Origin: Sediminibacillus massiliensis
GTDB taxonomy: Bacteria > Bacillota > Bacilli > Bacillales > Amphibacillaceae
DNA length: 64,000 nt
Direction of reading: 5' to 3'
Assembly: GCF_900156915.1 (NCBI RefSeq)
Contig: NZ_LT732535.1
Coordinates: 1,451,823 to 1,515,822 of the forward strand
The notes under the pieces were generated by a model that did no database searches, was not told where the DNA came from, and saw only the letters and a list, made by a program, of their open reading frames with translations. Position 1 is the first letter of the stretch. Each line of letters starts with the position of its first letter. Below are positions 8,432-17,198 of this stretch, piece by piece. Made by a program: the position numbers and the translations under genes.

Positions 8432-9232
8432 TTAATCGGTTATTTCTTCGATTCTTTCCGGGTGTGTATAGACATTCAACCGGTTTCCTCTGATGAAGCC
8501 TACGGTGGTTATGCCCAAATCTTCAGCTAAATCCAAAGCAAGAGTCGTCGGTGCTGACTTGGATAGAATAATGCCGGCTCCAATTTTGGAAACTTTGAGA
8601 AGTACCTCGGATGATATCCGTCCGCTGAAGGCTATCACTTTGTCGGCCAGCGGAATCCGGTTATCCAGACAATATCCATATACCTTATCCAGCGCGTTGT
8701 GCCTGCCGATATCCGAGCGGGAAACAAGCAAGTTTTCCCTTGTGCAAAGCGCAGCATTATGAAGCCCTCCGGTTGAGTGGAAATCGGTCGAATCTTCCTG
8801 CATTGTTTTCATCAGGTCGATGCATTGGTCCACAGATATTTTGGTTTTCTTCATGATCGTTTTCGCTGTCTTGGCGTCATTTTGAAAATAGAACTGCCTG
8901 CTCTTTCCGCAGCACGATCCGATGAACCGTTTGGAATGGGAATCGGTATTCAAACTTTGTTTGTTCTTCAACTCCACATAGGCAAACCCGCGGTCTTCAT
9001 CTATTGTGAACGAGTCTATTTCATCCAGAAACCGGATGATTCCTTCTGAGGCAAGAAAGCCTTTGATCAGTTCTTCCAGATAAGTCGGGGTGCACACCAT
9101 GGTGGCAAACTCTTCCCCATTGACAAAGATGGTCAATGGGAATTCATTGGCTATGTCATCGTCGACTTCCAGTATAGACTTTCCATCGTATCTTATGATT
9201 CGCTTATTTTTCATCACGGAATTGTCTTTCAT
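8432..9232 (-). CDS. fdhD: Formate dehydrogenase accessory sulfurtransferase
   Basis: FdhD transfers sulfur to the molybdenum cofactor, which formate dehydrogenases need for activity. The 266-residue protein shows the cysteine motif GSCCGKS (about residues 105-111) and the signatures SDIGRHNALDKVYG and FSGRISSEVLLKV. An AGAGGC site precedes the ATG at 9230-9232. It lies 21 bp after the FdhF-type gene on the same strand, so the two form an operon of enzyme and maturation factor. Confidence 0.95.
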   Translation of the reverse strand: MKDNSVMKNKRIIRYDGKSILEVDDDIANEFPLTIFVNGEEFATMVCTPTYLEELIKGFLASEGIIRFLDEIDSFTIDEDRGFAYVELKNKQSLNTDSHSKRFIGSCCGKSRQFYFQNDAKTAKTIMKKTKISVDQCIDLMKTMQEDSTDFHSTGGLHNAALCTRENLLVSRSDIGRHNALDKVYGYCLDNRIPLADKVIAFSGRISSEVLLKVSKIGAGIILSKSAPTTLALDLAEDLGITTVGFIRGNRLNVYTHPERIEEITD

Positions 9233-9253
9233 TTTGCAACGCCTCTTTTTGTG

Positions 9254-11611
9254 TTAACTGATTTCTGTCTCAAGATCGGCAACAGGCTTCTCGAGGTAAT
9301 CTGTATCCTTGCGGGCGTTAAACCGTTCGGCTTTTTCTACCTTTACAGCCACACTATATTGCGGGATACCGGATGGTCCGTCGTAAATCCCTTTTGGAAT
9401 CAGGAAATTGCCTTCAGGGAAATGAAGACCGATGTTGCCCTGTGCCATTTCGGCAAATCTGGCCTTTCCTTGGAAAACGCCGAATTGATTGTAAACTACT
9501 ATTCCTTCACCTTCCAGGATATTGAGGTTATGCGCGTCCTGTTCGTTAATAATTACATCGTAGCGGCCAGCACCGTTAAATGGATCGGTTTCCTTGTAAA
9601 CCATGGAATTGAATTGCTTGCCACGCCTGGTAGTTACATAGAAAGTCCCTTCCGGCTTATTCAATTGCGGAATATCGACGGGAATTAGGTTTCCTTTTCC
9701 ATCAGGAGTCGGACAAACTCCGCCTTCACACAGCCAGGCGCCGCCCCATTGGAAAACATCCCCCTGCTTTTTCAGGTGTTGAATCCCGTCATAGTTTGGA
9801 TTCGCCTTGGCAATTTCATCACGGATTTCCTGGCCTGTTTCAAATTTCACCAAATGGGCCGATTCCGGTTTTACTCGCTTGGCCAAATCCACGTAAATTT
9901 TCCATTCAGAACGCGCCTCTTCAATTTCATTTTTGTTGCCATCAATTTTCGGCGAAAAATAAACCATTCGTTCTGTGGAAGTAGACGTACCGCCTCCGTC
10001 TTGTTCATAACGCGTTTTAGCGGGTAGAACAATAACTGCTTCCTTCGCGTCCACGAGTGTTGAGGTGTTGAATATGATATCCTGATGCACCCTGATGTCA
10101 AGCTCTGACAGGGCTTTTTCGATAAATTCCGGATTCGGCATCGTCTCGAGGAAGTTGCCGCCGCTCATATAATATAATTTCAGCTTTCTTTCATTATCAT
10201 CCGGCAAAGCAGCATTTTCAAGTGATACGCCGACAATGTCTCCTTGCCAGTCAGGAAGGTCGAATCCCCAAAGTTCTTCGATGCGTTCGACATTTTCTTC
10301 ATCCCAGCCGCCGCCAGGCAGTACGAAAGGGTCGGCTCCCATCTCGCCGCTGCCTTGAACACTTGAGTGGCCACGGAATGGCATCAGTCCGTTATACTTT
10401 CTGCCCAGATGGCCGCGCAGCAATGCAAGATTGGCAACTTGAGAAATATTGTCTGTAGCGAATGAGTGCATAGTCAACCCCAACGCCCATGCATACACTG
10501 CATTTTTACTGTTGGCGAGGAGTTCAGACAATTCGATGATCCGTTGTTTGGAAATGCCGGACGACTCGACAATCTGTTCCCATGTTTTCTCGCCGACTTT
10601 CCTCTTTAATTCCTCATAGCCGTTGACATGCTCTTCGACAAATTCATGATTGATCGCAGATCCTTTCTCCCTGTCCTCCATCTCGAACCAATACTTCATA
10701 ATTCCGTCCATGAAGGCGATGTCTCCGCCGATGTTCACTTGATAAAAATCGTCCGCCACTTTCGTTCCGAATAAGGCAGATTCCGCATTGGACGGAATCC
10801 AGTACTTGTCCATCGCAGGTTCCCTGTGTGGATTGATAACGATGATTTTCGTACCCTTTTTCTTGGCAGCAAGCATGTATTTAGTCGAGACAGGCGAACT
10901 GTTTGAAGCAACGCTGCCCCAGAACAGCAAGACATCGGAACCGATCCAATCCTGATAATTGGCACTGGAAGCCCCGATTCCAACAGACCGTTTCAATGCT
11001 GTCTTTGAAGGAGAGTGACAAATACGTGACGCATTGTCGATATGGTTTGTCCCGAGAAAACGCGCTGTTTTTGCCGCTACATAATATGATTCATTCGTAA
11101 TTCCTCTGGATGTCAGATAGAATCCGTATTGTTTGGGATCAAGCTTTTTCATTTTTTCCGCAATCATGTCCATCGCTTCATCCCAGCTGATCCTGGAAAA
11201 CTTCTTCTCACCCGGCTTGCGGATCAATGGATACGGAATCCGTCCCAATTGCCGCAGCTCTGCACTGCTGTACTTACGAAGTTCATCGATATCTGCATGG
11301 ACAACCTCTTCCTTCATGGCAGGCACAGTATTCAACCGGAGCACGTTCAATCTGGTCGTACAAAGATGCGGCCCTTTCAATGTTTGATCTTGAAGCCCGC
11401 TCACACCCAGTGCACATCCGTCGCAAACACCTTTTGTTATGATGTTTTTAGCATAATTCAAATTATCCTTGTTTTCCCAAATCACTTTCATCGTATCGCG
11501 GATATGTTTCGGTTTTACCTTTCCCAAACCAAATGGAACTGGACTCACCCAATGTTCCGGCGCCGGAGTCTTCGGCATTTTTTGTGGACCTGAATGTTGT
11601 GTTTTTCCCAT
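9254..11611 (-). CDS. FdhF/YdeP family molybdopterin oxidoreductase (formate dehydrogenase-like)
   Basis: A 785-residue molybdenum oxidoreductase alpha subunit. CDGC at residues 63-66 and C84 may bind an Fe-S cluster. The probable Mo ligand is C198 in RICHSPS, so this is a cysteine, not a selenocysteine, enzyme. Further signatures include ISWDEAMDMIAEKM, GHSSVQGSGEMG and TRRGKQFNSM near the C-terminus. The ATG at 11609-11611 has AAGGGTG upstream; the longer GTG reading has no site. fdhD lies downstream, and a DUF2294 gene and an OFA transporter upstream, all pointing to formate. Whether it oxidises formate, as opposed to the acid-resistance role of E. coli YdeP, is not settled. Confidence 0.88.
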   Translation of the reverse strand: MGKTQHSGPQKMPKTPAPEHWVSPVPFGLGKVKPKHIRDTMKVIWENKDNLNYAKNIITKGVCDGCALGVSGLQDQTLKGPHLCTTRLNVLRLNTVPAMKEEVVHADIDELRKYSSAELRQLGRIPYPLIRKPGEKKFSRISWDEAMDMIAEKMKKLDPKQYGFYLTSRGITNESYYVAAKTARFLGTNHIDNASRICHSPSKTALKRSVGIGASSANYQDWIGSDVLLFWGSVASNSSPVSTKYMLAAKKKGTKIIVINPHREPAMDKYWIPSNAESALFGTKVADDFYQVNIGGDIAFMDGIMKYWFEMEDREKGSAINHEFVEEHVNGYEELKRKVGEKTWEQIVESSGISKQRIIELSELLANSKNAVYAWALGLTMHSFATDNISQVANLALLRGHLGRKYNGLMPFRGHSSVQGSGEMGADPFVLPGGGWDEENVERIEELWGFDLPDWQGDIVGVSLENAALPDDNERKLKLYYMSGGNFLETMPNPEFIEKALSELDIRVHQDIIFNTSTLVDAKEAVIVLPAKTRYEQDGGGTSTSTERMVYFSPKIDGNKNEIEEARSEWKIYVDLAKRVKPESAHLVKFETGQEIRDEIAKANPNYDGIQHLKKQGDVFQWGGAWLCEGGVCPTPDGKGNLIPVDIPQLNKPEGTFYVTTRRGKQFNSMVYKETDPFNGAGRYDVIINEQDAHNLNILEGEGIVVYNQFGVFQGKARFAEMAQGNIGLHFPEGNFLIPKGIYDGPSGIPQYSVAVKVEKAERFNARKDTDYLEKPVADLETEIS

Positions 11612-11729
11612 TTCTCTCACCCTTATCAGTCTATTAATATTAACTATGTAAATATGCTTCCTGCACAGGGACGGGCCTTCAGAGCAGGAAGGGATGTGAC
11701 CGCTATTTCACATTTGTGAATTTCTGCTC

Positions 11730-11791
11730 TAAAAACACAAAAACCACCGAAAAGCCTGAAGTGCAAAATCACTCTCAAACCCACGGTGGTT
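11730..11791 (-). terminator. Possible terminator after the DUF2294 gene
   Basis: On the minus strand AACCACC (from 11785-11791) pairs with GGTGGTT (from 11742-11748) and is followed by TTTGTGTTTTTA. The loop is long, about 36 nt, so it could have another regulatory role ahead of the FdhF-type gene. The rest of 11612-11844 holds nothing I recognise. Confidence 0.45.
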
Positions 11792-11844
11792 AGTCTTTAA
11801 CAGGAACGCTGCCAAGTGCCAACACGTTTTTGTATTTTTATCCA

Positions 11845-12210
11845 TTATGATTCTTTACTGAATTTGTCTTCCAATTGCTGATCAAAGACGAAGATGGACA
11901 TCCCTTTGTCTTTTTCGATATCAATATCGACGAACAACTCCAGGAAATTCGCACCAAGCAGTTCTTCCATTTCTACCGGATGGTTTTTCTGGTACATGTC
12001 TTTCACCATTTCTGTCCGTGCAGAACGAAGCATCTGTTTCCCTTCGTCATAACCGGCAATGAACTTCTCTACTGGCGACAAATTACCCTGCATCTCGCAA
12101 ATCGCCCAGTTTTTGCAAAAGGTCGTTTGGATCTGACTAGGGCCTTTCCCCATGTGGCGCTTCCGGTATGCTCGTACAAGGTTGCTGAATTCTGCTTCAT
12201 ACTTGTTCAT
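11845..12210 (-). CDS. DUF2294 domain-containing protein
   Basis: A 121-residue single-domain protein with the family pattern KGPSQI near the N-terminus followed by LSPVEKF and an RTEMVKDMY segment. The biochemical role of DUF2294 is not established; in Bacillales it often sits beside formate dehydrogenase genes, as here. The ATG at 12208-12210 is preferred to the TTG nine bases upstream. It lies 55 bp after the OFA transporter on the same strand and is probably co-transcribed with it. Confidence 0.82.
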   Translation of the reverse strand: MNKYEAEFSNLVRAYRKRHMGKGPSQIQTTFCKNWAICEMQGNLSPVEKFIAGYDEGKQMLRSARTEMVKDMYQKNHPVEMEELLGANFLELFVDIDIEKDKGMSIFVFDQQLEDKFSKES

Positions 12211-12265
12211 GTTAAACAACTCTTTTCACTAATAGCTGGCAATAAATACCCTAAAACAAAACCGG

Positions 12266-13534
12266 CTAATTTGCAACCACTTTTGATTTCGTATTTGCTG
12301 TTTTTCCTTCGAGCCGGCGGATATCCAAACGGATCAAGACAGATATCACCAGGGCGACCGCAAACAAAGCCGCAAAGAATGTCAGGCTGTTCGCATAGCT
12401 TCCTGTCGTATCTCTTATCCATGCAGCAAACAATGGACCAGCGAGCCCCGCAGCTGCCCATGCTGTCAAAATGTAGCCGTGGATTGCCCCCAATTGTTTC
12501 GTTCCGAATAAATCCCCGATATAAGCTGGAATCGAGGCGAAACCTCCTCCATAACAAGTATAAATAATAGCAAGCATTACTTGAAATAAAATGACCGATG
12601 AAATATTCGGCAAAAAGAAGAACAAGAATAGTTGCAAAACGAAAAAGGTTGTATAAGTGTTTGTTCGGCCAATGTAGTCGGAAACAGAAGCCCAGCCGAT
12701 CCTTCCAAGGCCATTAAATATACCGAGTACTCCGACAAGTGCAGCTGCTTCTGTTGTACTGAGTCCGATACTGTCTTGTGCCAGCGGTTTTGCCGCAGAC
12801 AAAATGGCTATACCACAAGTGACGTTAATGAACAACATCAGCCACATGTAATAAAAGCGTTTTGTTTTTACTGCCTGATTGGCAGTTAATTGTGCAAGAT
12901 CCTTTTTGACAGCTTTTTCTCCTTTGTCCACTTTCTCTTGATAGCCGGCCGGCAACCAACCTTCCTCTGGTTTTTCCAAATACAAAGAAGACAAGAACAT
13001 GACGACGAAATAGGCTATACCAAGAATGTAAAAAGTGTTGGCGACTCCGACCGACTTGATCAGCGCATCCATGATCGGACTACTGATAGTAGCTGCAAAA
13101 CCAAATCCCATGATCGCTAGACCTGTAGCAAGACCGCGGCGGTCCGGAAACCATTTGACCAAAGTCGACACAGGAGCTATGTAACCAACACCGAGACCGA
13201 TTCCACCTAGTGCTCCGTAAAATAAATACAATAATGGTAATGATCCAAAATTGACAGCTAGTCCTGCACCGGCAACACCGACTCCAAAGAATGTCGCCGC
13301 AACCAGACCGGAAGTTCTTGGTCCGTATTTTTCCACGAAATGCCCCATAAAAGCTGCCGACAATCCCAAAAACAATATGGCGATACTAAATGTCATCTGA
13401 ACCTGGCTTGCAGACCATCCGAACTGCTCCATCAACGGGTTTGTAAAGTTGCTCCAGGCATAAACAGAACCGATCGAAATATGGATTCCGACTGCCGACA
13501 GAGCGATTAACCAACGATTTTTGTGTTTGTTCAT
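12266..13534 (-). CDS. OFA-type MFS transporter (oxalate/formate antiporter family)
   Basis: A 422-residue, twelve-span major facilitator protein. The N-terminal HISIGSVYAWSNFTNPL segment, the central charged loop and GYIAPVSTLVKWFPDRRGLA are typical of the OFA subfamily. The formate dehydrogenase-like genes downstream make formate or another small carboxylate a reasonable substrate, but this is inference. An AAAGGAGG site precedes the ATG. Upstream lie an attenuator-like hairpin (13557-13610) and a cre-like site (13652-13665), so expression may depend on premature termination and carbon source. Confidence 0.88.
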   Translation of the reverse strand: MNKHKNRWLIALSAVGIHISIGSVYAWSNFTNPLMEQFGWSASQVQMTFSIAILFLGLSAAFMGHFVEKYGPRTSGLVAATFFGVGVAGAGLAVNFGSLPLLYLFYGALGGIGLGVGYIAPVSTLVKWFPDRRGLATGLAIMGFGFAATISSPIMDALIKSVGVANTFYILGIAYFVVMFLSSLYLEKPEEGWLPAGYQEKVDKGEKAVKKDLAQLTANQAVKTKRFYYMWLMLFINVTCGIAILSAAKPLAQDSIGLSTTEAAALVGVLGIFNGLGRIGWASVSDYIGRTNTYTTFFVLQLFLFFFLPNISSVILFQVMLAIIYTCYGGGFASIPAYIGDLFGTKQLGAIHGYILTAWAAAGLAGPLFAAWIRDTTGSYANSLTFFAALFAVALVISVLIRLDIRRLEGKTANTKSKVVAN

Positions 13535-13556
13535 TTTACCCTTCCTCCTTTGAAAT

Positions 13557-13610
13557 AAAAAATACCGTTACATTCATTCACAGCAAAAAAGCTGTTAAAG
13601 ACGCAACGGT
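13557..13610 (-). promoter_or_regulatory. Attenuator-like hairpin in the OFA transporter leader
   Basis: On the minus strand ACCGTT pairs with AACGGT (13605-13610 with 13564-13569), enclosing a second hairpin AACAGC/GCTGT around a T6 loop. The outer stem is followed by TTTTTT and then the ribosome site, about 20 bp from the start codon. The position suggests regulated termination; no known riboswitch class was recognised. Confidence 0.55.
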
Positions 13611-13651
13611 AGTCCGATTTTCAGGGTCGCTGAAATGAAACCACTAATTCT

Positions 13652-13665
13652 TTAAAGCGCTTTCA
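13652..13665 (-). promoter_or_regulatory. cre-like site (CcpA) upstream of the OFA transporter
   Basis: Minus strand TGAAAGCGCTTTAA matches the cre consensus TGWAANCGNTNWCA at all but one position. The promoter was not identified, so its sense of action is open. Confidence 0.45.
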
Positions 13666-13831
13666 ATAAGAGCCGGCTTAATAAGACACAGGTACGCTGT
13701 CCCTCCATCAAACCATCCTTTTTGAAAAAGTTCACAAAATATTCACTTTTCTAAATAGTAATCGATTCCATTTAAACAGTCAAGCTAAAATATGTCGGAA
13801 ATTATCAAAACAGGAACGGAAATAACCGTGA

Positions 13832-15574
13832 CTAGACACCGGCCAGTTCCGCTCTGTCTTCTTCTTTCTCCCAAAAGCCGCTGAACCTTGCATATGCCAG
13901 CGGTTTGCCGAGACGAAGCAAGTTATCGGCAAAATCAATTATGGTACAAAACTCTGTTCCTCCGAACTTCGGCCCTCTCAATCCTCTTCCAACTATCTGT
14001 TCATACAACACGACGCTTGTTGTAGGTCGGCAAATTACGATATATTCTGTCTTCGGGGCATCAAAACCTGTTGTCAACACGCCATAGTTAAACAGAAACT
14101 CGATTTCGCCGCGCTTGAATGCGTCGATATATACTCTCCTTTGGCTTTTTGGAGTATGAGAAGAAATGGCCGCTGATGAACGGCCGGATGCATTCATTGC
14201 TCCTGATAGAAACTCGGCATGTTCAACCGTGCACGCATAAACGAGTGTTTGCGAATTATCTGGTATCTCTGTCAGGCGCTTGATAATCTGATAGTTGCGG
14301 TATTCATCGTTTGCTAGAACATGCAGCAGTTCTGCGTTGATTTTATCCTCATCGGCTTCCACCTTTTGTTCGTCCACTTCGAAAGAACGACCAGAATCAT
14401 AAATGATGTGCTTCGGTTTAGCTAAATAGCCCTGTTCTCGAAAATATGACAGAGGGTTTTGATGGAAGGCCGGATATTCTTCGAACCTGGGCTGCACCAG
14501 ATATGCCTGGAATTTATCGACGAGTTTGGTCGTTTCGCCATCGCTTCTTCCTGGAGTGGCGGTCAGCCCGCAAATCGGAAATAAGGCTGGACCGCAAATA
14601 TCTTCCGCTTTTTCAAGCAGCAGGTTGTACATCGGCGCAACTGCATGATGTGCTTCATCAATAATCATCGCCCCGCAGTTTTGCAGGATTTCTTTTAATA
14701 CCGGGTCATCATTTTTCACTCTGGCATACAATTGTTGAATACTTGCAACAACCGCGCCGCCGATCAGCTGTTCTTCCCCGACGTCTTTCCCACCGAAATA
14801 ACGGTAAATCCTAAGTGATTCAGGATATTCTTTTTCCTGCCACATGTCAGACATACAAGAGATCGCCTGTTCACAAAGTTCTTCGTTTTGGGCAACCCAA
14901 ATCAAGTACTTGCCTTGAGAAAATCCGGCATGCATCCACTCGATGTAGCTTTCCACCGCTACCCTTGTCTTCCCTCCACCTGTCGGCAATGTTACAACAC
15001 ATCTGGTGTGGTCTCCTTCCATGTTCAGCACATCCAGCATCTCGTTTTTCAACTGCTGTTGGAAGTCGGCAAGCGGAGGTACGGATTTACGTGCCTCGAT
15101 ATCGATTACGGGCTCGCCCCCTGACTGCTTGGGTAAGCTTACCCCCGAGAAAACAATCGGAAAGCCCAGCGTCCGGATGAAATCTCTTGGCCAAGTCCCA
15201 CCTAACATCCACTTCTTTGTCACCAAAGGTGTCAACATATAAGTCGGAGAGGTAATGCTTTTCCGGGGAGAAGGGTTCCGTTCATACAAAGCGATCAAAT
15301 CTGCTTGTGGGAGTTGTTTCAATAAATGTTTTTTTAGTTCTCTGATGCCTTCATCCGAGCCAGAAAAGAATTCTGCACCCTTTTCCCTGATTAAAATCGC
15401 CAGTAATTTTTTTGCATCCAGAGATTCTTTTCCTAACGACTGTAGTAACTGATTCAACCGTGTGAAGCTTGCCTTCCCGAACATTTTACGGATTGTTCTG
15501 GCAGGCACTTTATATTTATTCCATAGCAAATCCAGGCATTGCTGGATATCTCTTTCTGTAGGAAATGCATTCAT
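13832..15574 (-). CDS. Stand-alone superfamily 2 DEAD/DEAH-box helicase
   Basis: A 580-residue SF2 ATPase. An N-terminal part of about 170 residues has no motif I recognise. Then come Walker A TLPTGGGKT (195-203), motif II DEAH (306-309), motif III GLTATPGRS and, in the second RecA domain, TTGFDAP and motif VI QIVGRGLRG. The arrangement resembles type III restriction R-subunits and XPB-like helicases, but no methylase or nuclease lies nearby. The ATG at 15572-15574 is chosen over an upstream GTG that precedes the CAGGAGG site. Function is not known; DNA repair or defence are possible. Confidence 0.85.
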   Translation of the reverse strand: MNAFPTERDIQQCLDLLWNKYKVPARTIRKMFGKASFTRLNQLLQSLGKESLDAKKLLAILIREKGAEFFSGSDEGIRELKKHLLKQLPQADLIALYERNPSPRKSITSPTYMLTPLVTKKWMLGGTWPRDFIRTLGFPIVFSGVSLPKQSGGEPVIDIEARKSVPPLADFQQQLKNEMLDVLNMEGDHTRCVVTLPTGGGKTRVAVESYIEWMHAGFSQGKYLIWVAQNEELCEQAISCMSDMWQEKEYPESLRIYRYFGGKDVGEEQLIGGAVVASIQQLYARVKNDDPVLKEILQNCGAMIIDEAHHAVAPMYNLLLEKAEDICGPALFPICGLTATPGRSDGETTKLVDKFQAYLVQPRFEEYPAFHQNPLSYFREQGYLAKPKHIIYDSGRSFEVDEQKVEADEDKINAELLHVLANDEYRNYQIIKRLTEIPDNSQTLVYACTVEHAEFLSGAMNASGRSSAAISSHTPKSQRRVYIDAFKRGEIEFLFNYGVLTTGFDAPKTEYIVICRPTTSVVLYEQIVGRGLRGPKFGGTEFCTIIDFADNLLRLGKPLAYARFSGFWEKEEDRAELAGV

Positions 15575-15811
15575 GATGTGGTGGTCCTCCTGGTGCGTCA
15601 CTTCTAAAAGGTTCTAGGTAAAAACATACCGTCCAATTATAATAATTTTTCCGGAAAATTGCACGCCTTATCCCTCTCTTCATAGTTTCCTGCCTGGTAT
15701 AAAACGCAAGAAAAGGATCATTCATTTATGATTCCAATATTAACAAAGTATATAGAAAAAAATAAACATCATACTAAGCGTTGGTTTATCGAAAAAGTAC
15801 ATGTTCCTCTT

Positions 15812-15839
15812 TTGACAGTATACTCCGTGTAACTATGTT
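15812..15839 (+). promoter_or_regulatory. SigA-type promoter of hxlAB
   Basis: TTGACA (15812-15817) and TATGTT (15834-15839) are spaced 16 bp, about 75 bp upstream of the hxlA ribosome site. The rest of 15575-15811 shows no gene. Confidence 0.7.
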
Positions 15840-15843
15840 ATTT

Positions 15844-15859
15844 AAAAGTGCGTACTTTT
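15844..15859. promoter_or_regulatory. Candidate operator near the hxlAB transcription start
   Basis: A perfect inverted repeat AAAAGTGCGTACTTTT sits at the expected transcription start. Related AGTAC/GTACTT words also occur around 15796 and 15891. These may be HxlR sites, but I cannot match them to a published consensus. Confidence 0.4.
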
Positions 15860-15920
15860 TTTTCTGCTTTTCCCGCTCTAAAATAAACTTTGTACTTTCA
15901 ATCAGAAAAGGAGAGTTAAC

Positions 15921-16550
15921 ATGCAATTACAATTAGCATTAGATCTTGTAAACATAGAAGAAGCAAAAGAGGTAGTGAAAGAAGTTGAACAACACATTGA
16001 TATAGTGGAAATCGGCACTCCTGTTGTCATCAATGAAGGGCTGCGTGCTGTCAAAGAAATCAAAGAAGCCTTCCCTTCTTTACAAGTTTTGGCAGACCTT
16101 AAAATCATGGATGCTGGAGCTTATGAAGTGATGAAAGCTTCGGAGGCCGGAGCGGATATCATCACTGTGCTTGGCGCTACCGATGACGCCACCATTAAAG
16201 GAGCAGTGGACGAAGCCCGTAAACAAGGCAATAAAATCCTCGTAGATATGATCAATGTACAAGATATTGAAAAACGTGCTAAAGAAGTCGATCAGCTTGG
16301 AGTGGACTTCATTTGTGTGCACACAGGATATGATTTGCAAGCTGAAGGGGAAAATTCCTTTGCCCAATTGCAAATCATTAAAAATGTCGTCAAAAATGCC
16401 AAGACAGCAGTCGCAGGCGGAATCAAACTGGACACATTGTCTGAAGTAGTAAATGCAGATCCTGATTTGGTAATCGTCGGTGGCGGTATCACCGGCGTGG
16501 AGGATAAATCAGGGGTGGCAGCCCAAATGAGAAACATGATTAACGGGTAA
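15921..16550 (+). CDS. hxlA: 3-hexulose-6-phosphate synthase
   Basis: Condenses formaldehyde with ribulose 5-phosphate to hexulose 6-phosphate, the first step of the ribulose monophosphate pathway, used in Bacillus mainly to detoxify formaldehyde. The 209-residue TIM-barrel protein of the OMP decarboxylase superfamily has the metal/catalytic segment ADLKIMDAG (about residue 59) and the C-terminal phosphate-binding AGGIK and VGGGITG loops. An AAAGGAGAG site precedes the ATG. hxlB follows after 7 bp. Confidence 0.97.
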   Translation: MQLQLALDLVNIEEAKEVVKEVEQHIDIVEIGTPVVINEGLRAVKEIKEAFPSLQVLADLKIMDAGAYEVMKASEAGADIITVLGATDDATIKGAVDEARKQGNKILVDMINVQDIEKRAKEVDQLGVDFICVHTGYDLQAEGENSFAQLQIIKNVVKNAKTAVAGGIKLDTLSEVVNADPDLVIVGGGITGVEDKSGVAAQMRNMING

Positions 16551-16557
16551 GTTTTCT

Positions 16558-17115
16558 ATGCAGACTACAGAATATCTGAAAACCATCATCAATGAACTGG
16601 ATATGGGAGCATCTATCCTTTCAGAACAGGAAGCAGAACAATTGGTGGAAGATATCCTTTCCGCTGAAAAGGTTTTTGTAGCAGGCGGCGGCCGTTCCGG
16701 ATTTGCGGCAAAGTCATTTGCGATGCGAATGATCCATGTCGGGCTCGACGCTTATGTTGTCGGAGAAACGGTGACGCCAAACTATGAGGACAGCGATCTT
16801 TTGATTATTTGTTCTGGTTCAGGAGAGACGAAGGGATTGGTTTCAATCGCTGAAAAAGCGAAAAATATCGGTGGGAAGATTGTCAGTGTGACGACTTCTC
16901 CTGATTCAACGATTGCTGGTCTTGCGGATAGTGTTATTCAAATGCCAGGTTCGCCCAAAGATCAATCGAACAATACGTACCAAACCATTCAACCAATGGG
17001 CTCTTTGTTTGAACAGACTTTGTTGTTGTTCTTCGACGCCGTGATCCTTCGTTTCATGGAGCGAAAAGGCCTCGATTCCCATAAAATGTATGGACGACAC
17101 GCCAATCTTGAATAA
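16558..17115 (+). CDS. hxlB: 6-phospho-3-hexuloisomerase
   Basis: Converts hexulose 6-phosphate to fructose 6-phosphate, completing formaldehyde fixation. A 185-residue SIS-domain protein with the sugar-phosphate loop GGGRSGFAAKSFAMR and the second SIS signature CSGSGETKGL. It starts 7 bp after hxlA with only a weak ribosome site, which suggests translational coupling. The operon ends at a strong terminator. Confidence 0.96.
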   Translation: MQTTEYLKTIINELDMGASILSEQEAEQLVEDILSAEKVFVAGGGRSGFAAKSFAMRMIHVGLDAYVVGETVTPNYEDSDLLIICSGSGETKGLVSIAEKAKNIGGKIVSVTTSPDSTIAGLADSVIQMPGSPKDQSNNTYQTIQPMGSLFEQTLLLFFDAVILRFMERKGLDSHKMYGRHANLE

Positions 17116-17125
17116 GATCCCCCGA

Positions 17126-17156
17126 AGTGGAGACTGAAAACAGTCTCCACTTTTTT
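17126..17156 (+). terminator. Terminator of hxlAB
   Basis: Perfect 11-bp hairpin (17126-17136 with 17141-17151), a 4-nt loop and six T. Confidence 0.93.
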
Positions 17157-17198
17157 GTAAACATCAATTCCTGACAATTGCTATTACACAAAAACCAT

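Noticed and set aside
8900-8925. Unusual CCGK cysteine motif in FdhD
   Set aside because: It differs from the E. coli CGxC pattern, but from memory Bacillus FdhD proteins carry the same GSCCGKS form.
9254-11611. Selenocysteine in the formate dehydrogenase-like enzyme
   Set aside because: The position of the Mo ligand is an ordinary cysteine codon (C198), and the frame has no internal TGA.
15516-15725. 69-residue minus-strand frame overlapping the helicase start
   Set aside because: It overlaps the helicase coding region in another frame, lacks a ribosome site and looks like a chance frame.
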